In this document: one piece after another, positions 16,062 to 24,296 of the stretch
Layout: every line of letters begins with the position of its first letter
Numbering within the stretch: the first letter of the stretch is position 1
Source of the DNA: Dietzia timorensis
Lineage (GTDB): Bacteria > Actinomycetota > Actinomycetes > Mycobacteriales > Mycobacteriaceae
NCBI RefSeq assembly: GCF_001659785.1
Contig: NZ_CP015961.1
Location: 2,728,001 to 2,792,000, forward strand
DNA: 64,000 nt
Direction of reading: 5' to 3'
The notes under the pieces: generated by a model
What the model saw: only the letters and a program-made list of their open reading frames with translations
Databases searched by the model: none
Told to the model about the DNA's origin: nothing
Program-made: the position numbers and the translations under genes

Positions 16062-17372
16062 CTAGCGAGTGCCGTCGGCCGGGCTCCCCACCTGCTCCAT
16101 GATTCCGCTGGCAAGCTGCATGAGCTCGATCAACTGGGTACCGTCGCCACCGAGAAGCGAGTCGAGGGTGGTGGTTCCGCCGGCAGCCTGCGCACCGGCA
16201 GCCTGAGCGCCCGCGGTCTGCGCGTCAGCGCCCTCGCCCTGCTGGGCGTCTGCAAAGCCTGCCGCGCTCTCCAACAGCGAGCCAGTCGCCCCGCCCGCAT
16301 CGCACACGGAGCCGTTCCCGGAGGACGCGGTGTTGAGCACGGTCGGCAGCAGCGAGCCGAGAACCGAGGTGATGATGGACGTGATCATCCCGGAATCGTC
16401 CTGCTCGCCCACGACAACCGGCAGGAACTTCTCCAGCCCCGCGGTCAGGTCGCCGGTCTCGCACTCTTCAACGCCGTCCTCGCCGCCGGTGGACCCCTCA
16501 AGCGATCCGGAGCCGCCGAGCATGCCGTCGGTCAACGAACCGGCCGCCTCGTCGAGATCGATCTCGGTGCCCTCGTCGACCTCGGTATCAGTGCCATCCT
16601 CGCCAAAGGCCTCATCCTCGGTCGGGAACTCCGGGCTGGAGGTCTCCTGTGAGTCGTCGGTCGCGGTTTCGGAGTCCGACTCGGAGTCCGTTGTGGTCGC
16701 AGGCGTCGACGACGGAGTCGAGGACTGATCGTCCGAAGCGCCCGACTCGGCGTCGGTCTTGTCATTTGTCTTGTCGGCCTCGGACGACGGAGTCGTGGTC
16801 GTCGTAGCCGACTCCGAGTCGTTGCCCGACTCCGCGTCCTTCGACTCGGTCTTATCCCCGGCCCCCGTCGTCGGCTCCGACTCGCCCGGCTTCTCCGACT
16901 CACCGGACTTCTCGCCCTCGGCGCCGTCCGTACCGCCCTCGGCACCCTTCTCGGTGTCGGTCTTCGGCGCGTTGGGCTCCTCGCCGTTCGGCGCGGCCAC
17001 CATGAGCTGCACCTCCTGCGTGGAGGTCTGTCCGCCCGAGTTCACCTCGACACGCACGTTGTAGAGGCCGGACTCGGTCGGCGTACCCGTGATGTTCCAG
17101 CCATCTTGCTTGAGCCCCTCGGGAAGCCCATTGAGCTTGAGGGTCGTTCCCTCGGGAACCTCTTGCCCGATCTGGGCCTCGACGAGCTTCTTCAAGTCGA
17201 TGTTCACCTCTTGCCCCTGCACGAGGGCGGCGCCCTCTGCCTGGACGAGGTGGACGTCGTCGGTGGAGACATCGGGAGTGGTCGCGACGAATCCGACGCC
17301 GGCCACGAGCGCGACCGAGGCGGCGGCGCCGACGAGGGCAGTGCGGAGACGAGGCGTGGTACGACCGCGCAT
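16062..17372 (-). CDS. Secreted putative-Ig / Ser-Thr-Glu-Asp-rich protein D
   Basis: 436 residues. The signal region LRTALVGAAASVALVAGVGFVATTP is followed by an Ig-type module (about 55-130) with LKLNGLPEGLKQDGWNITGT and PTESGLYNVRVEVNSGG, matching proteins A and B. The next 170 residues are almost pure Ser/Thr/Glu/Asp/Lys, a stalk-like, possibly glycosylated region. The C-terminal third is more ordered: AAGSLTDGMLGGSGSLEG, two cysteines (EECETGD and GSVCDAGG), helical segments and GATGSLLESA. AAAGGA precedes the ATG. The layout (adhesion-type module, stalk, C-terminal domain) suggests a cell-surface protein, but no anchor motif such as LPXTG is seen. Confidence 0.62.
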   Translation of the reverse strand: MRGRTTPRLRTALVGAAASVALVAGVGFVATTPDVSTDDVHLVQAEGAALVQGQEVNIDLKKLVEAQIGQEVPEGTTLKLNGLPEGLKQDGWNITGTPTESGLYNVRVEVNSGGQTSTQEVQLMVAAPNGEEPNAPKTDTEKGAEGGTDGAEGEKSGESEKPGESEPTTGAGDKTESKDAESGNDSESATTTTTPSSEADKTNDKTDAESGASDDQSSTPSSTPATTTDSESDSETATDDSQETSSPEFPTEDEAFGEDGTDTEVDEGTEIDLDEAAGSLTDGMLGGSGSLEGSTGGEDGVEECETGDLTAGLEKFLPVVVGEQDDSGMITSIITSVLGSLLPTVLNTASSGNGSVCDAGGATGSLLESAAGFADAQQGEGADAQTAGAQAAGAQAAGGTTTLDSLLGGDGTQLIELMQLASGIMEQVGSPADGTR

Positions 17373-17538
17373 GAGGTGTTCCTTTACGTTGCGAGATATC
17401 GGACAGCTGGGGATATCGGTGTCTTTTGGGGCATCGGACGTGGCGTGTCCGAAAGGAGCGGCCGGTCGAAACCCTTACCGGTTCCGGCGCTCCCCTGGGG
17501 TTCGTCGTTATGAATACCCCAACGTTCGGTAACTCTAA

Positions 17539-17565
17539 TCACAGCTTTCACATTTGTCACTAACG
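17539..17565. promoter_or_regulatory. Triple 9-bp TCAC repeat upstream of protein D
   Basis: TCACAGCTT, TCACATTTG and TCACTAACG follow each other directly, 167-193 bp upstream of the protein D start. It resembles the GTNAC repeats before protein B and may bind the same regulator. Confidence 0.35.
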
Positions 17566-17584
17566 CAACACTAGAAACAGCAAC

Positions 17585-17672
17585 TCCGACGTCATAAATA
17601 ACGATTTTCGCTTCCGGCTGCGCGATGTGGCGCTCGCCACGTGAGACACCCCACCGAATTTATGACGTCGGA
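17585..17672. repeat. Inverted pair of the ATGACGTCGGA motif (copies 4 and 5)
   Basis: TCCGACGTCATAAAT (17585-17599) and ATTTATGACGTCGGA (17658-17672) are a perfect 15-bp inverted repeat 58 bp apart. Each arm contains the 11-mer found elsewhere in the window (minus at 17585-17595, plus at 17662-17672). A small GTGGCG-CT-CGCCAC hairpin lies between them. The pair sits in the divergent promoter region of two envelope genes. Confidence 0.75.
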
Positions 17673-17914
17673 CGTACCGCGCCCGCACGTCGATCAGCGC
17701 GCCCCTCCCGGCTCGTGAACGCTTTCGGGGCTGCCCACTATTTCCGCCGTGCCACCTGGCAATTCGCGAAGTACGATCAAGGCGAGGTTGGAAACGCCCG
17801 CGCACCCGGCCCCTCCCGGGATTCCCTGAAAATCGTTTGGGGCACCTGCTGAGGGTTCGGCAAATTTACGCGCCCCGGGTAGACCTATGGTTTCGAACTT
17901 GCAACACTATTGTT

Positions 17915-19102
17915 ATGAACTTTCGTCGGATATTGCTCACTGGTGCAGCGCTCGGCTCGGCCGCGGCGCTTACTGCGGCATGCTCGAATTCCGACGATGT
18001 CGTCCTCACCATTCCCACGACCGATTCGGCCGTGACGGGTAATGACCCAGGTCAGCAGGGCGGCGAACGCAGCCACGCCGAAGACGACGGCCGATTCATC
18101 GCCCGCTGCTCCACCGAGGCCGATGGCGATGGCTTCGCCGGACAGACCTTCTTCACCGACGGTTCGTCCGATTTCTCCGATTACTGCCTGCAGCGTTTCT
18201 ATAGCGGCGTCCAACCCGCGCCGGGTGCGGTGTACGTGCCTCGCGAGAACCGGGATAATCCCAGCCGCGAATCCGAGCAGCCGGCCGAGGGCGGTTCGGG
18301 TCAGCAATCCGGGGGCGGACAATCGCGGCCGCAGCAGGTGCCCACCGACGGACAGGTGCTTGCCGAGGGGCAGAGCAACCGGAACCAGAACATCACCGAG
18401 GGCACCGGGGGTCAGCAGACTCAGACCGACCAGGGACGTTCCGGAGTGGGCGGTGAGCAGAGCCGCCCCGATAATTTCGGCGCAGCCAACGCCGGCTCAC
18501 CGAACGCCGGCGAGGGCAACAACGGCGGGAACCAGGCCGGCAATAACGGCGGTAATAACACCGGCGGCAACAACCAGGGCGGCAATGACCAGGGTGGCAA
18601 CAACCAGGGTGGCGGCAACAACGGCGGCGACAACGCCGAGGGCGGCACCCAGCCGACCACTCCTACCCAGCCGACCACGCCGGGCCAGGGCGGCAACAAC
18701 AACGACGAGGACGACACCACGGTGCCCGGGCTTCCCGGCGTGACGCTGCCGTCACTGCCCAGCACACCGGAGTCGCCGACGCAGCAGCCGAGCACGCCGG
18801 AGACCACCGGCGGGCAGCAGGGCCAGACGACCCAGCCGACGCAAACTGGCCAGCAAGGCGGACAGACTCAGAACCAGACGCCCTCGCAGACCCAGTCGCC
18901 GCAGGGTACCGGTTCGACCGAGCAGCAAACGCCGACTCAAACGCAGCCGCAGCAACAGCCGCAGGGCACGATCGAGGACACCTCCGCGCCTTCGAACAAC
19001 AGCGTGGGCGGATTCGGCGGCTCCGAGTTCCCGCAGTTCCCCCAGTTCCCGCCGCTCCAGGTGCCGAACGTCGGCGAGATGCTCGGCGAGCTCTCGTCCT
19101 AG
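17915..19102 (+). CDS. Gln/Asn/Gly/Thr-rich lipoprotein
   Basis: About 395 residues. A lipoprotein signal (RRILLTGAALGSAAALTAAC, acylated Cys at residue 23) is followed by a small conserved-looking domain with GRFIARCSTEADGDGF and SDFSDYCLQRFYSGVQPAPG (two Cys). A long low-complexity region of Gln, Asn, Gly, Pro and Thr follows, with NQGGNDQGGNNQGG repeats. The C-terminus is Phe/Pro-rich (EFPQFPQFPPLQVPNVGEML). It should be tethered to the outer face of the cytoplasmic membrane with a long flexible tail reaching into the wall. It faces away from secreted protein D, sharing its promoter region. I do not recognise a family. Confidence 0.68.
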   Translation: MNFRRILLTGAALGSAAALTAACSNSDDVVLTIPTTDSAVTGNDPGQQGGERSHAEDDGRFIARCSTEADGDGFAGQTFFTDGSSDFSDYCLQRFYSGVQPAPGAVYVPRENRDNPSRESEQPAEGGSGQQSGGGQSRPQQVPTDGQVLAEGQSNRNQNITEGTGGQQTQTDQGRSGVGGEQSRPDNFGAANAGSPNAGEGNNGGNQAGNNGGNNTGGNNQGGNDQGGNNQGGGNNGGDNAEGGTQPTTPTQPTTPGQGGNNNDEDDTTVPGLPGVTLPSLPSTPESPTQQPSTPETTGGQQGQTTQPTQTGQQGGQTQNQTPSQTQSPQGTGSTEQQTPTQTQPQQQPQGTIEDTSAPSNNSVGGFGGSEFPQFPQFPPLQVPNVGEMLGELSS

Positions 19103-19141
19103 CGGACATCTGGACTCTGCCGCCGGCGAAGGCGACGAATC

Positions 19142-19522
19142 CTATTCCGACATCCTGCGGCGCAGGTCTTCCTTTCTGGTGCGGCGACCGGAGTCGACTG
19201 CGGCGATGTCCTCATTGATGCGGCGGCTCCAGCCGCGCAGCGCAAAAGTGGAGATCGGCAGCGCGAGGATGATCGCGATGAGGCCAGCGACGAGCAGCGG
19301 AACCGGCTGGCCGAGCACCAGGTAACCGATTCCCTCGATAATCGCGACGAGCACGAGCACTATCGCGATGCGCGCGAGCGTGAAGAGAAGGAGATTCCCG
19401 GCGAGGCGCTTCTTGGGCGAACCCTCGGCGGCTGCCGGGCTCGCCGACGCTCCGGCTCCGGACGCGCCATTGCCCGAGTTCTTCTCGCCGGGATTCTTTC
19501 CTGCAGCCGTGGACTCGCTCAT
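19142..19522 (-). CDS. DUF4229-type small membrane protein
   Basis: 126 residues. A Gly/Ala/Ser-rich cytoplasmic N-terminus leads to NLLLFTLARIAIVLVLVAII and two hydrophobic helices (GQPVPLLVAGLIAIILALPI), then a basic, charged C-terminus (GWSRRINEDIAAVDSGRRTRKEDLRRRMSE). This arrangement fits DUF4229, common in Actinobacteria, often near menaquinone genes; function unknown. GGAG is placed before ATG 19522. Its promoter region is shared with the short divergent membrane-protein gene at 19617. Confidence 0.6.
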   Translation of the reverse strand: MSESTAAGKNPGEKNSGNGASGAGASASPAAAEGSPKKRLAGNLLLFTLARIAIVLVLVAIIEGIGYLVLGQPVPLLVAGLIAIILALPISTFALRGWSRRINEDIAAVDSGRRTRKEDLRRRMSE

Positions 19523-19616
19523 GGTCTCCAGAATACGTATCGTGGAAGGTAGATCGGGCCGCAGGGGTGCACCCAGCGTGTACACACAGCGGCCCTCAAG
19601 GAGGTGGAAGGACGAG

Positions 19617-19829
19617 ATGCTCTGGGTCATCGTCTTCCTTGTTGTCGTCGCGATCGCGGCGACCTACGTCATCATCCGGATGCGCGATGCCGCGCGCGCG
19701 GAAAAAGCGCTGCGCCGACCGGCGGCCCCTGATGATGACCAGGAATTCCTCCGCGAGGTGCAGGACAAGCTGCTGCGCGACGAGCGCGACCGCGACCGCG
19801 GGGAACGCCCCGAGGACGGTCTCGCCTAG
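19617..19829 (+). CDS. Small single-pass membrane protein
   Basis: 70 residues. One N-terminal transmembrane helix (MLWVIVFLVVVAIAATYVII) is followed by a charged cytoplasmic helix rich in Arg, Asp and Glu (QEFLREVQDKLLRDERDRDR). An AGGAGGTGG ribosome site precedes the ATG. No family recognised. The stop overlaps the rmlC stop by 3 bp tail to tail. Confidence 0.6.
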   Translation: MLWVIVFLVVVAIAATYVIIRMRDAARAEKALRRPAAPDDDQEFLREVQDKLLRDERDRDRGERPEDGLA

Positions 19830-20440
19830 GGCAGATACTTCTTTGCCTCGGCCCAGGTGGGAAGCCGCCCCTCGGCGGCCATATCCTCGAGGCTCGGCGC
19901 GCCGCGGTCCTTCTCGCTGAGCTCGTAGTCAAGCACCGAACCGTCCAGCGACATCGCCGGCCACTCGATCCCCAGCGCCGGGTCGAACGGATCGATCCCG
20001 TGCTCGGCGCCCGGGTTATATGCCGCGGAGACGAGATAGGACACCGCGGTATCCGGCTCGAGCGCGAGGAAGCCGTGCGCGAGCCCCTCGGCGAGGTACA
20101 CCGAATTGCGCCGCTCGGAATCGAGCGTCACCGAGACGACGTCGCCGTACGTCGGCGAGCCGGTACGAATATCGACGATGACGTCGAACGCCGTTCCCCG
20201 CACGGCCGTCACGAGCTTGGCTTGTCCCGGAGGAACATCGGCAAAGTGCAGGCCGCGCAGCGCCCCTTCGCGCGAGACCGACAGGTTCGACTGGGCGACG
20301 CGGAAGTCCACGCCGATGGCCTCCGCGAGCCGGGGTGCCGAGAACGTCTCGAGAAAAATCCCACGTGCGTCGTCATAAATGGCGGGAAAGAGCTCCCACG
20401 CGCCGGGGATGTGCAGGCTTCGGGATTCGAGCTGAGCCAT
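19826..20440 (-). CDS. rmlC: dTDP-4-dehydrorhamnose 3,5-epimerase
   Basis: Cupin-fold epimerase of the dTDP-L-rhamnose pathway; rhamnose links peptidoglycan to arabinogalactan in this order. 204 residues. Landmarks: DDARGIFLETFSAPRLAEAI, VAQSNLSVSREGALRGLHF (active-site His), DIRTGSPTYG, YLAEGLAHGFLALEPDTAVS (second His region) and GIEWP. ATG 20440 starts 7 bp after the upstream LpqN-like gene, so the two are co-transcribed. The other rml genes lie about 7-10 kb away in their own operon. Confidence 0.92.
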   Translation of the reverse strand: MAQLESRSLHIPGAWELFPAIYDDARGIFLETFSAPRLAEAIGVDFRVAQSNLSVSREGALRGLHFADVPPGQAKLVTAVRGTAFDVIVDIRTGSPTYGDVVSVTLDSERRNSVYLAEGLAHGFLALEPDTAVSYLVSAAYNPGAEHGIDPFDPALGIEWPAMSLDGSVLDYELSEKDRGAPSLEDMAAEGRLPTWAEAKKYLP

Positions 20441-20447
20441 TGCCGCG

Positions 20448-21032
20448 CTAGCCCCGCATGGCGTCGATGAGCTGCGGCAGCGTCCACGGACCCACGCGCA
20501 CGGACTCGAGCGCGGTGTCGTGGAACTCGTCCGAGCCCTCGAACGTCGTGGCGACGGCCTGGAACACGTATGTCTTTCCGCCCGCATTCCAGCCGGCGAG
20601 CATCGAGGACGTCTTCGTCTCGCCGACCTCGGCCTTGTACTTGCCCGCGAGATAGCGGTAGACGACGGGTACCTCTTTGCCGTCTTGCCCGTAGTCGGAC
20701 TCGCCGGCGAGATCCTCGTCTGTGGTCCACCCCTCGAGCTGCGCGGAGGTGTCGACGACGAGGTCGACGAACTCACCAGGATCGGCTTCCGGGGACACCG
20801 CGGAAATAAGAACCATGAGGTTCGGGGTGACGGGCTGAACCTTGCCCTGCAGCGTGATCTCGCGCGCGCCGGGCGGGTACGCGAGGATGCGCTGGAACTC
20901 CGAGTCCAGCGGCGGCCCGACCGGCTGCCACGGGTCGACGGCCTCGATGGAGATCGGCTCGCCTGCAAGGTGTTCGACTTTGGCGCGCTCCATCGTGCGG
21001 CCCGTGCTCTGAAGGAATTCCTGCAAGTTCAT
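20448..21032 (-). CDS. LpqN/LpqT-like protein without a signal peptide
   Basis: 194 residues with no signal or lipobox. The pattern resembles the mycobacterial LpqN fold: a short N-terminal helix, a proline-containing DPWQPVGPPLDSEFQ strand region, VTPNLMVLISAVSPEADPGE, then AGWNAGGKTYVFQAVATTFE and a C-terminal strand/helix with ALESVRVGP. LpqN proteins bind or assist envelope factors in mycobacteria; this one would be cytoplasmic as annotated. The link is by pattern only. It is cotranscribed with rmlC downstream and divergent from an MFS gene. Confidence 0.42.
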   Translation of the reverse strand: MNLQEFLQSTGRTMERAKVEHLAGEPISIEAVDPWQPVGPPLDSEFQRILAYPPGAREITLQGKVQPVTPNLMVLISAVSPEADPGEFVDLVVDTSAQLEGWTTDEDLAGESDYGQDGKEVPVVYRYLAGKYKAEVGETKTSSMLAGWNAGGKTYVFQAVATTFEGSDEFHDTALESVRVGPWTLPQLIDAMRG

Positions 21033-21102
21033 GAGTTCGAGGTTAATGGAGCTGGCGCGATTGCGTGAAGAGCCCCGCGCGGGCGCATAGTGGATGGAAG
21101 TG

Positions 21103-22446
21103 ATGTCCTCTGCAACTCCTCCCCCGTCGCGGCGCGCCCGAATGGCCCGCCCGAGCGCGCTTCAGCGGCTGCTCATCGTGACCGTGCTGTTCGCCGCGAC
21201 CTTCGCCGCGCTGCGCGTCGTGCTCACCTATCGTGCGCTCGAGCTCGGCGCGTCCGCGGCTCAGATCGGCATCCTCGCCGCCGCGTTTTCGTTCCTGCCG
21301 ATGTTCGTGGCCGTGTCCTCGGGTCGTGTGATCGACCGGCGCGGCGCGCGCGGGATGCTCGTGTTGGGCTTGTCGCTCACGGTGGTCGCCACCGCCGGGG
21401 CCGTGTTCTCGCCGAACCTCGGCCTGCTCGGCCTTGCGCACGTCGTGATCGGGCTCGGCCAGCTGTGGTTGACGATCGCCTCGCAGTCGATGGTCACCGA
21501 ACTGGTCCCCGAATCGCGCTTCACCTCCGGGTTCGCCTCGCTCACGCTACTCGTATCGGTGGGTCAGGCCGTCGGCTCCCCGCTCATCGGTCTCGTGCTC
21601 GGTGGGATCGGGAGCGGCGGTCTCGGCGCCGGGGGCCCCGAGCCGGCCGGGGCATCGGACGGGGCAGCGTCATCGATCGCCGCGCACACGATTCCCGCGT
21701 TGTGGGTGTGTTTCGTCGTTCTCGCGGTCGCGCTACCGATCGCGCTCACCCTGCCGCGCCGGGTCGATAAGGATAGTTCGCCCGAACACGCGGCGGCGGA
21801 AAAGTCGAAGCGGCTCTCGGCCTGGACGCTGCTGCGACGCCGCGGGATGGCGCCGGCCGCGCTGTCTTCACTTGTCGTGCTGGCAGGTATCGAGCTGATC
21901 ATCTCCTACCTGCCGGTCATCGGCGAGGACACCGGGCTCAGCCCGCTCGCGGTGTCGCTCCTCGTCGCCGTACGCCCTCTCGCCTCGATCATCTCGCGCC
22001 TGTGGCTGCCTCAGCTCGTCGAGCGGTTCAACCCGGCGTGGATGCTCGTCGCCAACCCATTGCTGACGACGCCGGCGCTGTTCATCCTTGCCTTCGTGCA
22101 TTCGCCGTGGGTGATGGCGCCGCTGCTCGCGCTCATCGGATTCTGGTGGGGGCTCGCGCAGCCGCTGACGATGACGTGGGTAACCCGCATCGCGCCGGCG
22201 CGCGACCGGTCGACCGCGCTGAGCATGCGGCTCACCGCGAACCGGCTCGGGCAGGTCTCGGTGCCCGTCGCCGCGGGCGCGCTCGCCGGCGCGCTCGGTC
22301 CGGGTTCGGTGTTCGCGGTGGTGGGAGCGCTTTCGGGAGTGTCGCTCGCAACGATGGCACGCTCCCTGCGGCGCGAACTGCGCGGCGGGCTCGGACGCGA
22401 GGCGTGGGACGCCGATGCGGACTCGGGACCGGAACTGAGGACGTAA
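21103..22446 (+). CDS. MFS transporter (drug/metabolite exporter type)
   Basis: About 447 residues with 12 hydrophobic helices. The MFS loop 2-3 signature is SGRVIDRRGARGMLVLG. A long cytoplasmic loop with PRRVDKDSSPEHAAAEKSKR separates the halves; a second half-motif is SRLWLPQLVERFNPAWMLV. It probably uses a proton gradient; the substrate is unknown. ATG 21094 is an equally possible start. The next gene, on the opposite strand and abutting tail to tail, codes a TetR regulator. Confidence 0.82.
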   Translation: MSSATPPPSRRARMARPSALQRLLIVTVLFAATFAALRVVLTYRALELGASAAQIGILAAAFSFLPMFVAVSSGRVIDRRGARGMLVLGLSLTVVATAGAVFSPNLGLLGLAHVVIGLGQLWLTIASQSMVTELVPESRFTSGFASLTLLVSVGQAVGSPLIGLVLGGIGSGGLGAGGPEPAGASDGAASSIAAHTIPALWVCFVVLAVALPIALTLPRRVDKDSSPEHAAAEKSKRLSAWTLLRRRGMAPAALSSLVVLAGIELIISYLPVIGEDTGLSPLAVSLLVAVRPLASIISRLWLPQLVERFNPAWMLVANPLLTTPALFILAFVHSPWVMAPLLALIGFWWGLAQPLTMTWVTRIAPARDRSTALSMRLTANRLGQVSVPVAAGALAGALGPGSVFAVVGALSGVSLATMARSLRRELRGGLGREAWDADADSGPELRT

Positions 22447-23064
22447 TCACGCAGGCCGATACGACCACGCGTTGAGCAACGCGTCGATCGCATCGGCAAC
22501 GATGTTTCCCGCTTCGGCGGTTCGCCTTTCGTGGAATAGCGAATACAACGGAGCCGTGCCCGCATCGATGTCAGTGGCCTGTTCGTCTCCGGCGATGGGA
22601 GCTGTCATCGCACTGCCGATGACGAGGTTCGACAGTGCATAGGACGCACCAAGCGGATCGGAGACACCGCCGTCATTGAGCATTGACACCAAGCTCTCCG
22701 AAAGACGCAGGTAATTCGGCCCTCGAGGCGCACGCATCCCGATGATCTGACACGCCCAACCGTGACGCTCGAGGTGGCGAAAGTACGCAAGGAGCAGCCC
22801 GCGCAGATCTTTGACCTCAATCGCCGCGGCCATTGATGAATCGCTGCCGAGAACCCGGTCCAGCGCCAGGTCGAACAAGTCGTCAACCGAATCAACGCGG
22901 GAATACAAGCTTGCCGGTGCCACGCCGAGTGATGAAGCGGCCGCGCGGACGGTGAGGGCGCCGAGCCCACCGCGGTCGCACAGCGCCACCGCGTGTTCGG
23001 ATAGTGCATCCACGTCCACTGCTCGACTTCGACGGACGGCTTTCGGATGATCCCAGTAGCTCAC
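22447..23064 (-). CDS. TetR-family transcriptional regulator
   Basis: 205 residues. The N-terminal helix-turn-helix spans about residues 16-62 (LCDRGGLGALTVRAAASSLG, VAPASLYSRVDSVDDLF), followed by an all-helical ligand-binding domain. The gene ends directly at the MFS stop and starts 41 bp from the divergent tandem GNAT, so it probably controls itself and the acetyltransferase; control of the MFS gene is possible but less direct. Confidence 0.82.
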   Translation of the reverse strand: MSYWDHPKAVRRSRAVDVDALSEHAVALCDRGGLGALTVRAAASSLGVAPASLYSRVDSVDDLFDLALDRVLGSDSSMAAAIEVKDLRGLLLAYFRHLERHGWACQIIGMRAPRGPNYLRLSESLVSMLNDGGVSDPLGASYALSNLVIGSAMTAPIAGDEQATDIDAGTAPLYSLFHERRTAEAGNIVADAIDALLNAWSYRPA

Positions 23065-23085
23065 GTCACTAGCGTATATTATCCG

Positions 23086-23096
23086 AACACTGTTAG
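23086..23096. promoter_or_regulatory. Candidate operator between tetR and the tandem GNAT gene
   Basis: GAACACTGTTA contains the short palindrome AACA-C-TGTT in the 41-bp AT-rich space between the two divergent starts, next to TATATTAT that could serve as a -10. The palindrome is short, so this is tentative. Confidence 0.3.
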
Positions 23097-23105
23097 TTTA
23101 AAAAG

Positions 23106-24200
23106 GTGTTCAAGCTATCCGCACTTCCACTCGAACTGGGCAACGCACGACTGCGGACCCTCGAGCCCCGTGATGCAGCCGCATTCGCAGCGGGAACAGA
23201 GGATGAAGAGGTGAAGAAGTTCGCACACCTCCCGCAGCCGCACTACACACCCGAATCCGTGCTCGCAATGATCTCTGGCGACGTCACCGAGGGCCTTAGC
23301 ATTGGGACCCTTGCCGTCCTCGCCCTTGCGGATCGCGTGACCGATGAGTTTGCCGGCAGCCTCGTCATCTTCGATGTTTCGCCACAGAACGACACCGCCT
23401 CCACACGGGCTTCTGCAGAATTGGGATTCTGGATCTCCGCGCGCCATCGAGGCCGCGGACTCGCCGGTGATGGAATCGAACTCGGCACCCAGTTCGCGCG
23501 CGCCTGCGGAATCGACGTCCTTCGCGCCCGTACCGTTCCGGAGAACGAGGCCTCGCTCCGCGCGCTGACCGGGCGAGGCTTCGCCGAAAACGGAACCGCT
23601 CGCAGCACGGCGCCGTCCTCGGAGGTTCTCGATCTGGTCTCTCTCGAGCGAACGTTGGTGCCGCCTCCGTCGCTACCGCTGAAGACTGGACGTCTCACCC
23701 TTCGGAAACATCGCAGCAGCGACGCCTGCTGGCTATCGGACGTGTATGGCGACGACGCCTTCGCGCGGTATCTACTCCACGAGCCGTGGTCGCTGGAAGA
23801 CACTCAACGCGAGCTTCGCATCCGGATGGATCAGCCGGATCTCGATGGTTCCGCCCGCGCCATCGCCCTCGTCATCGAGCACGAAGGCACGCCCGTTGGC
23901 GACGTCTCGCTCACCTACACCGACCCGGCACGTCGGGTGGTGGAAATCGGCTGGGCGATTGCGCCGAGCGCCGCCGGACATGGCTTCGCAGCCGAAGCCG
24001 CCCGTGCGATGCTCGCGCTCGCATTCGAGCACTACCGGGCGCACCGCGTCGTGGCGCAGATGGACGCGCGAAACACCGCCTCGGCCGCGCTCGCACGGCG
24101 GATCGGAATGCGCCGGGAGGCCCACCACCTCCAGGACTGGTGGAACAAGGGCGAATGGACCGACACCCTTGTCTACGCCCGCTTAGCAACCGATGGATAA
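23106..24200 (+). CDS. Tandem GNAT N-acetyltransferase (two RimJ/RimL-type domains)
   Basis: 364 residues with two GNAT domains. The first (about 10-185) has RLRTLEPRDAAAFAAG, ELGFWISARHRGRGLAGDGI (acetyl-CoA pyrophosphate loop R-G-R-G-L-A-G) and NEASLRALTGRGF. The second (about 195-360) has RLTLRKHRSSDACWL, VEIGWAIAPSAAGHGFAAEA and NTASAALARRIGMRREAH. In the second domain the loop is S-A-A-G-H-G-F-A. It probably acetylates a small amine or an N-terminus. The start is GTG 23106. A divergent TetR regulator lies upstream and a strong terminator downstream. Confidence 0.8.
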   Translation: MFKLSALPLELGNARLRTLEPRDAAAFAAGTEDEEVKKFAHLPQPHYTPESVLAMISGDVTEGLSIGTLAVLALADRVTDEFAGSLVIFDVSPQNDTASTRASAELGFWISARHRGRGLAGDGIELGTQFARACGIDVLRARTVPENEASLRALTGRGFAENGTARSTAPSSEVLDLVSLERTLVPPPSLPLKTGRLTLRKHRSSDACWLSDVYGDDAFARYLLHEPWSLEDTQRELRIRMDQPDLDGSARAIALVIEHEGTPVGDVSLTYTDPARRVVEIGWAIAPSAAGHGFAAEAARAMLALAFEHYRAHRVVAQMDARNTASAALARRIGMRREAHHLQDWWNKGEWTDTLVYARLATDG

Positions 24201-24201
24201 A

Positions 24202-24249
24202 TGACGGCGGAGGCGCGGCTCCACCTGGGGAACCGCACCTCCGCCGTCA
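24202..24249. terminator. Bidirectional terminator between GNAT and MaoC genes
   Basis: TGACGGCGGAGG(C)GCGG pairs with CCGC(A)CCTCCGCCGTCA: a 17-bp stem with one mismatch and a 14-base loop, then AAAAA. It lies between convergent genes and can stop both. Confidence 0.85.
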
Positions 24250-24296
24250 AAAATGAAGCATGTGCGCATAGGGCGCGCGTGCGCCCTGGAGGGTCT

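Larger units (their letters stand above)
17373..17914. other. Divergent promoter region between protein D and the lipoprotein
   Basis: A 542-bp gap with both promoters. Features seen: three TCAC units at exact 9-bp spacing (17539, 17548, 17557), the inverted motif pair at 17585-17672 with a GTGGCG-CT-CGCCAC hairpin inside it, and AT-rich DNA before 17915. No gene can be supported. Confidence 0.6.
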
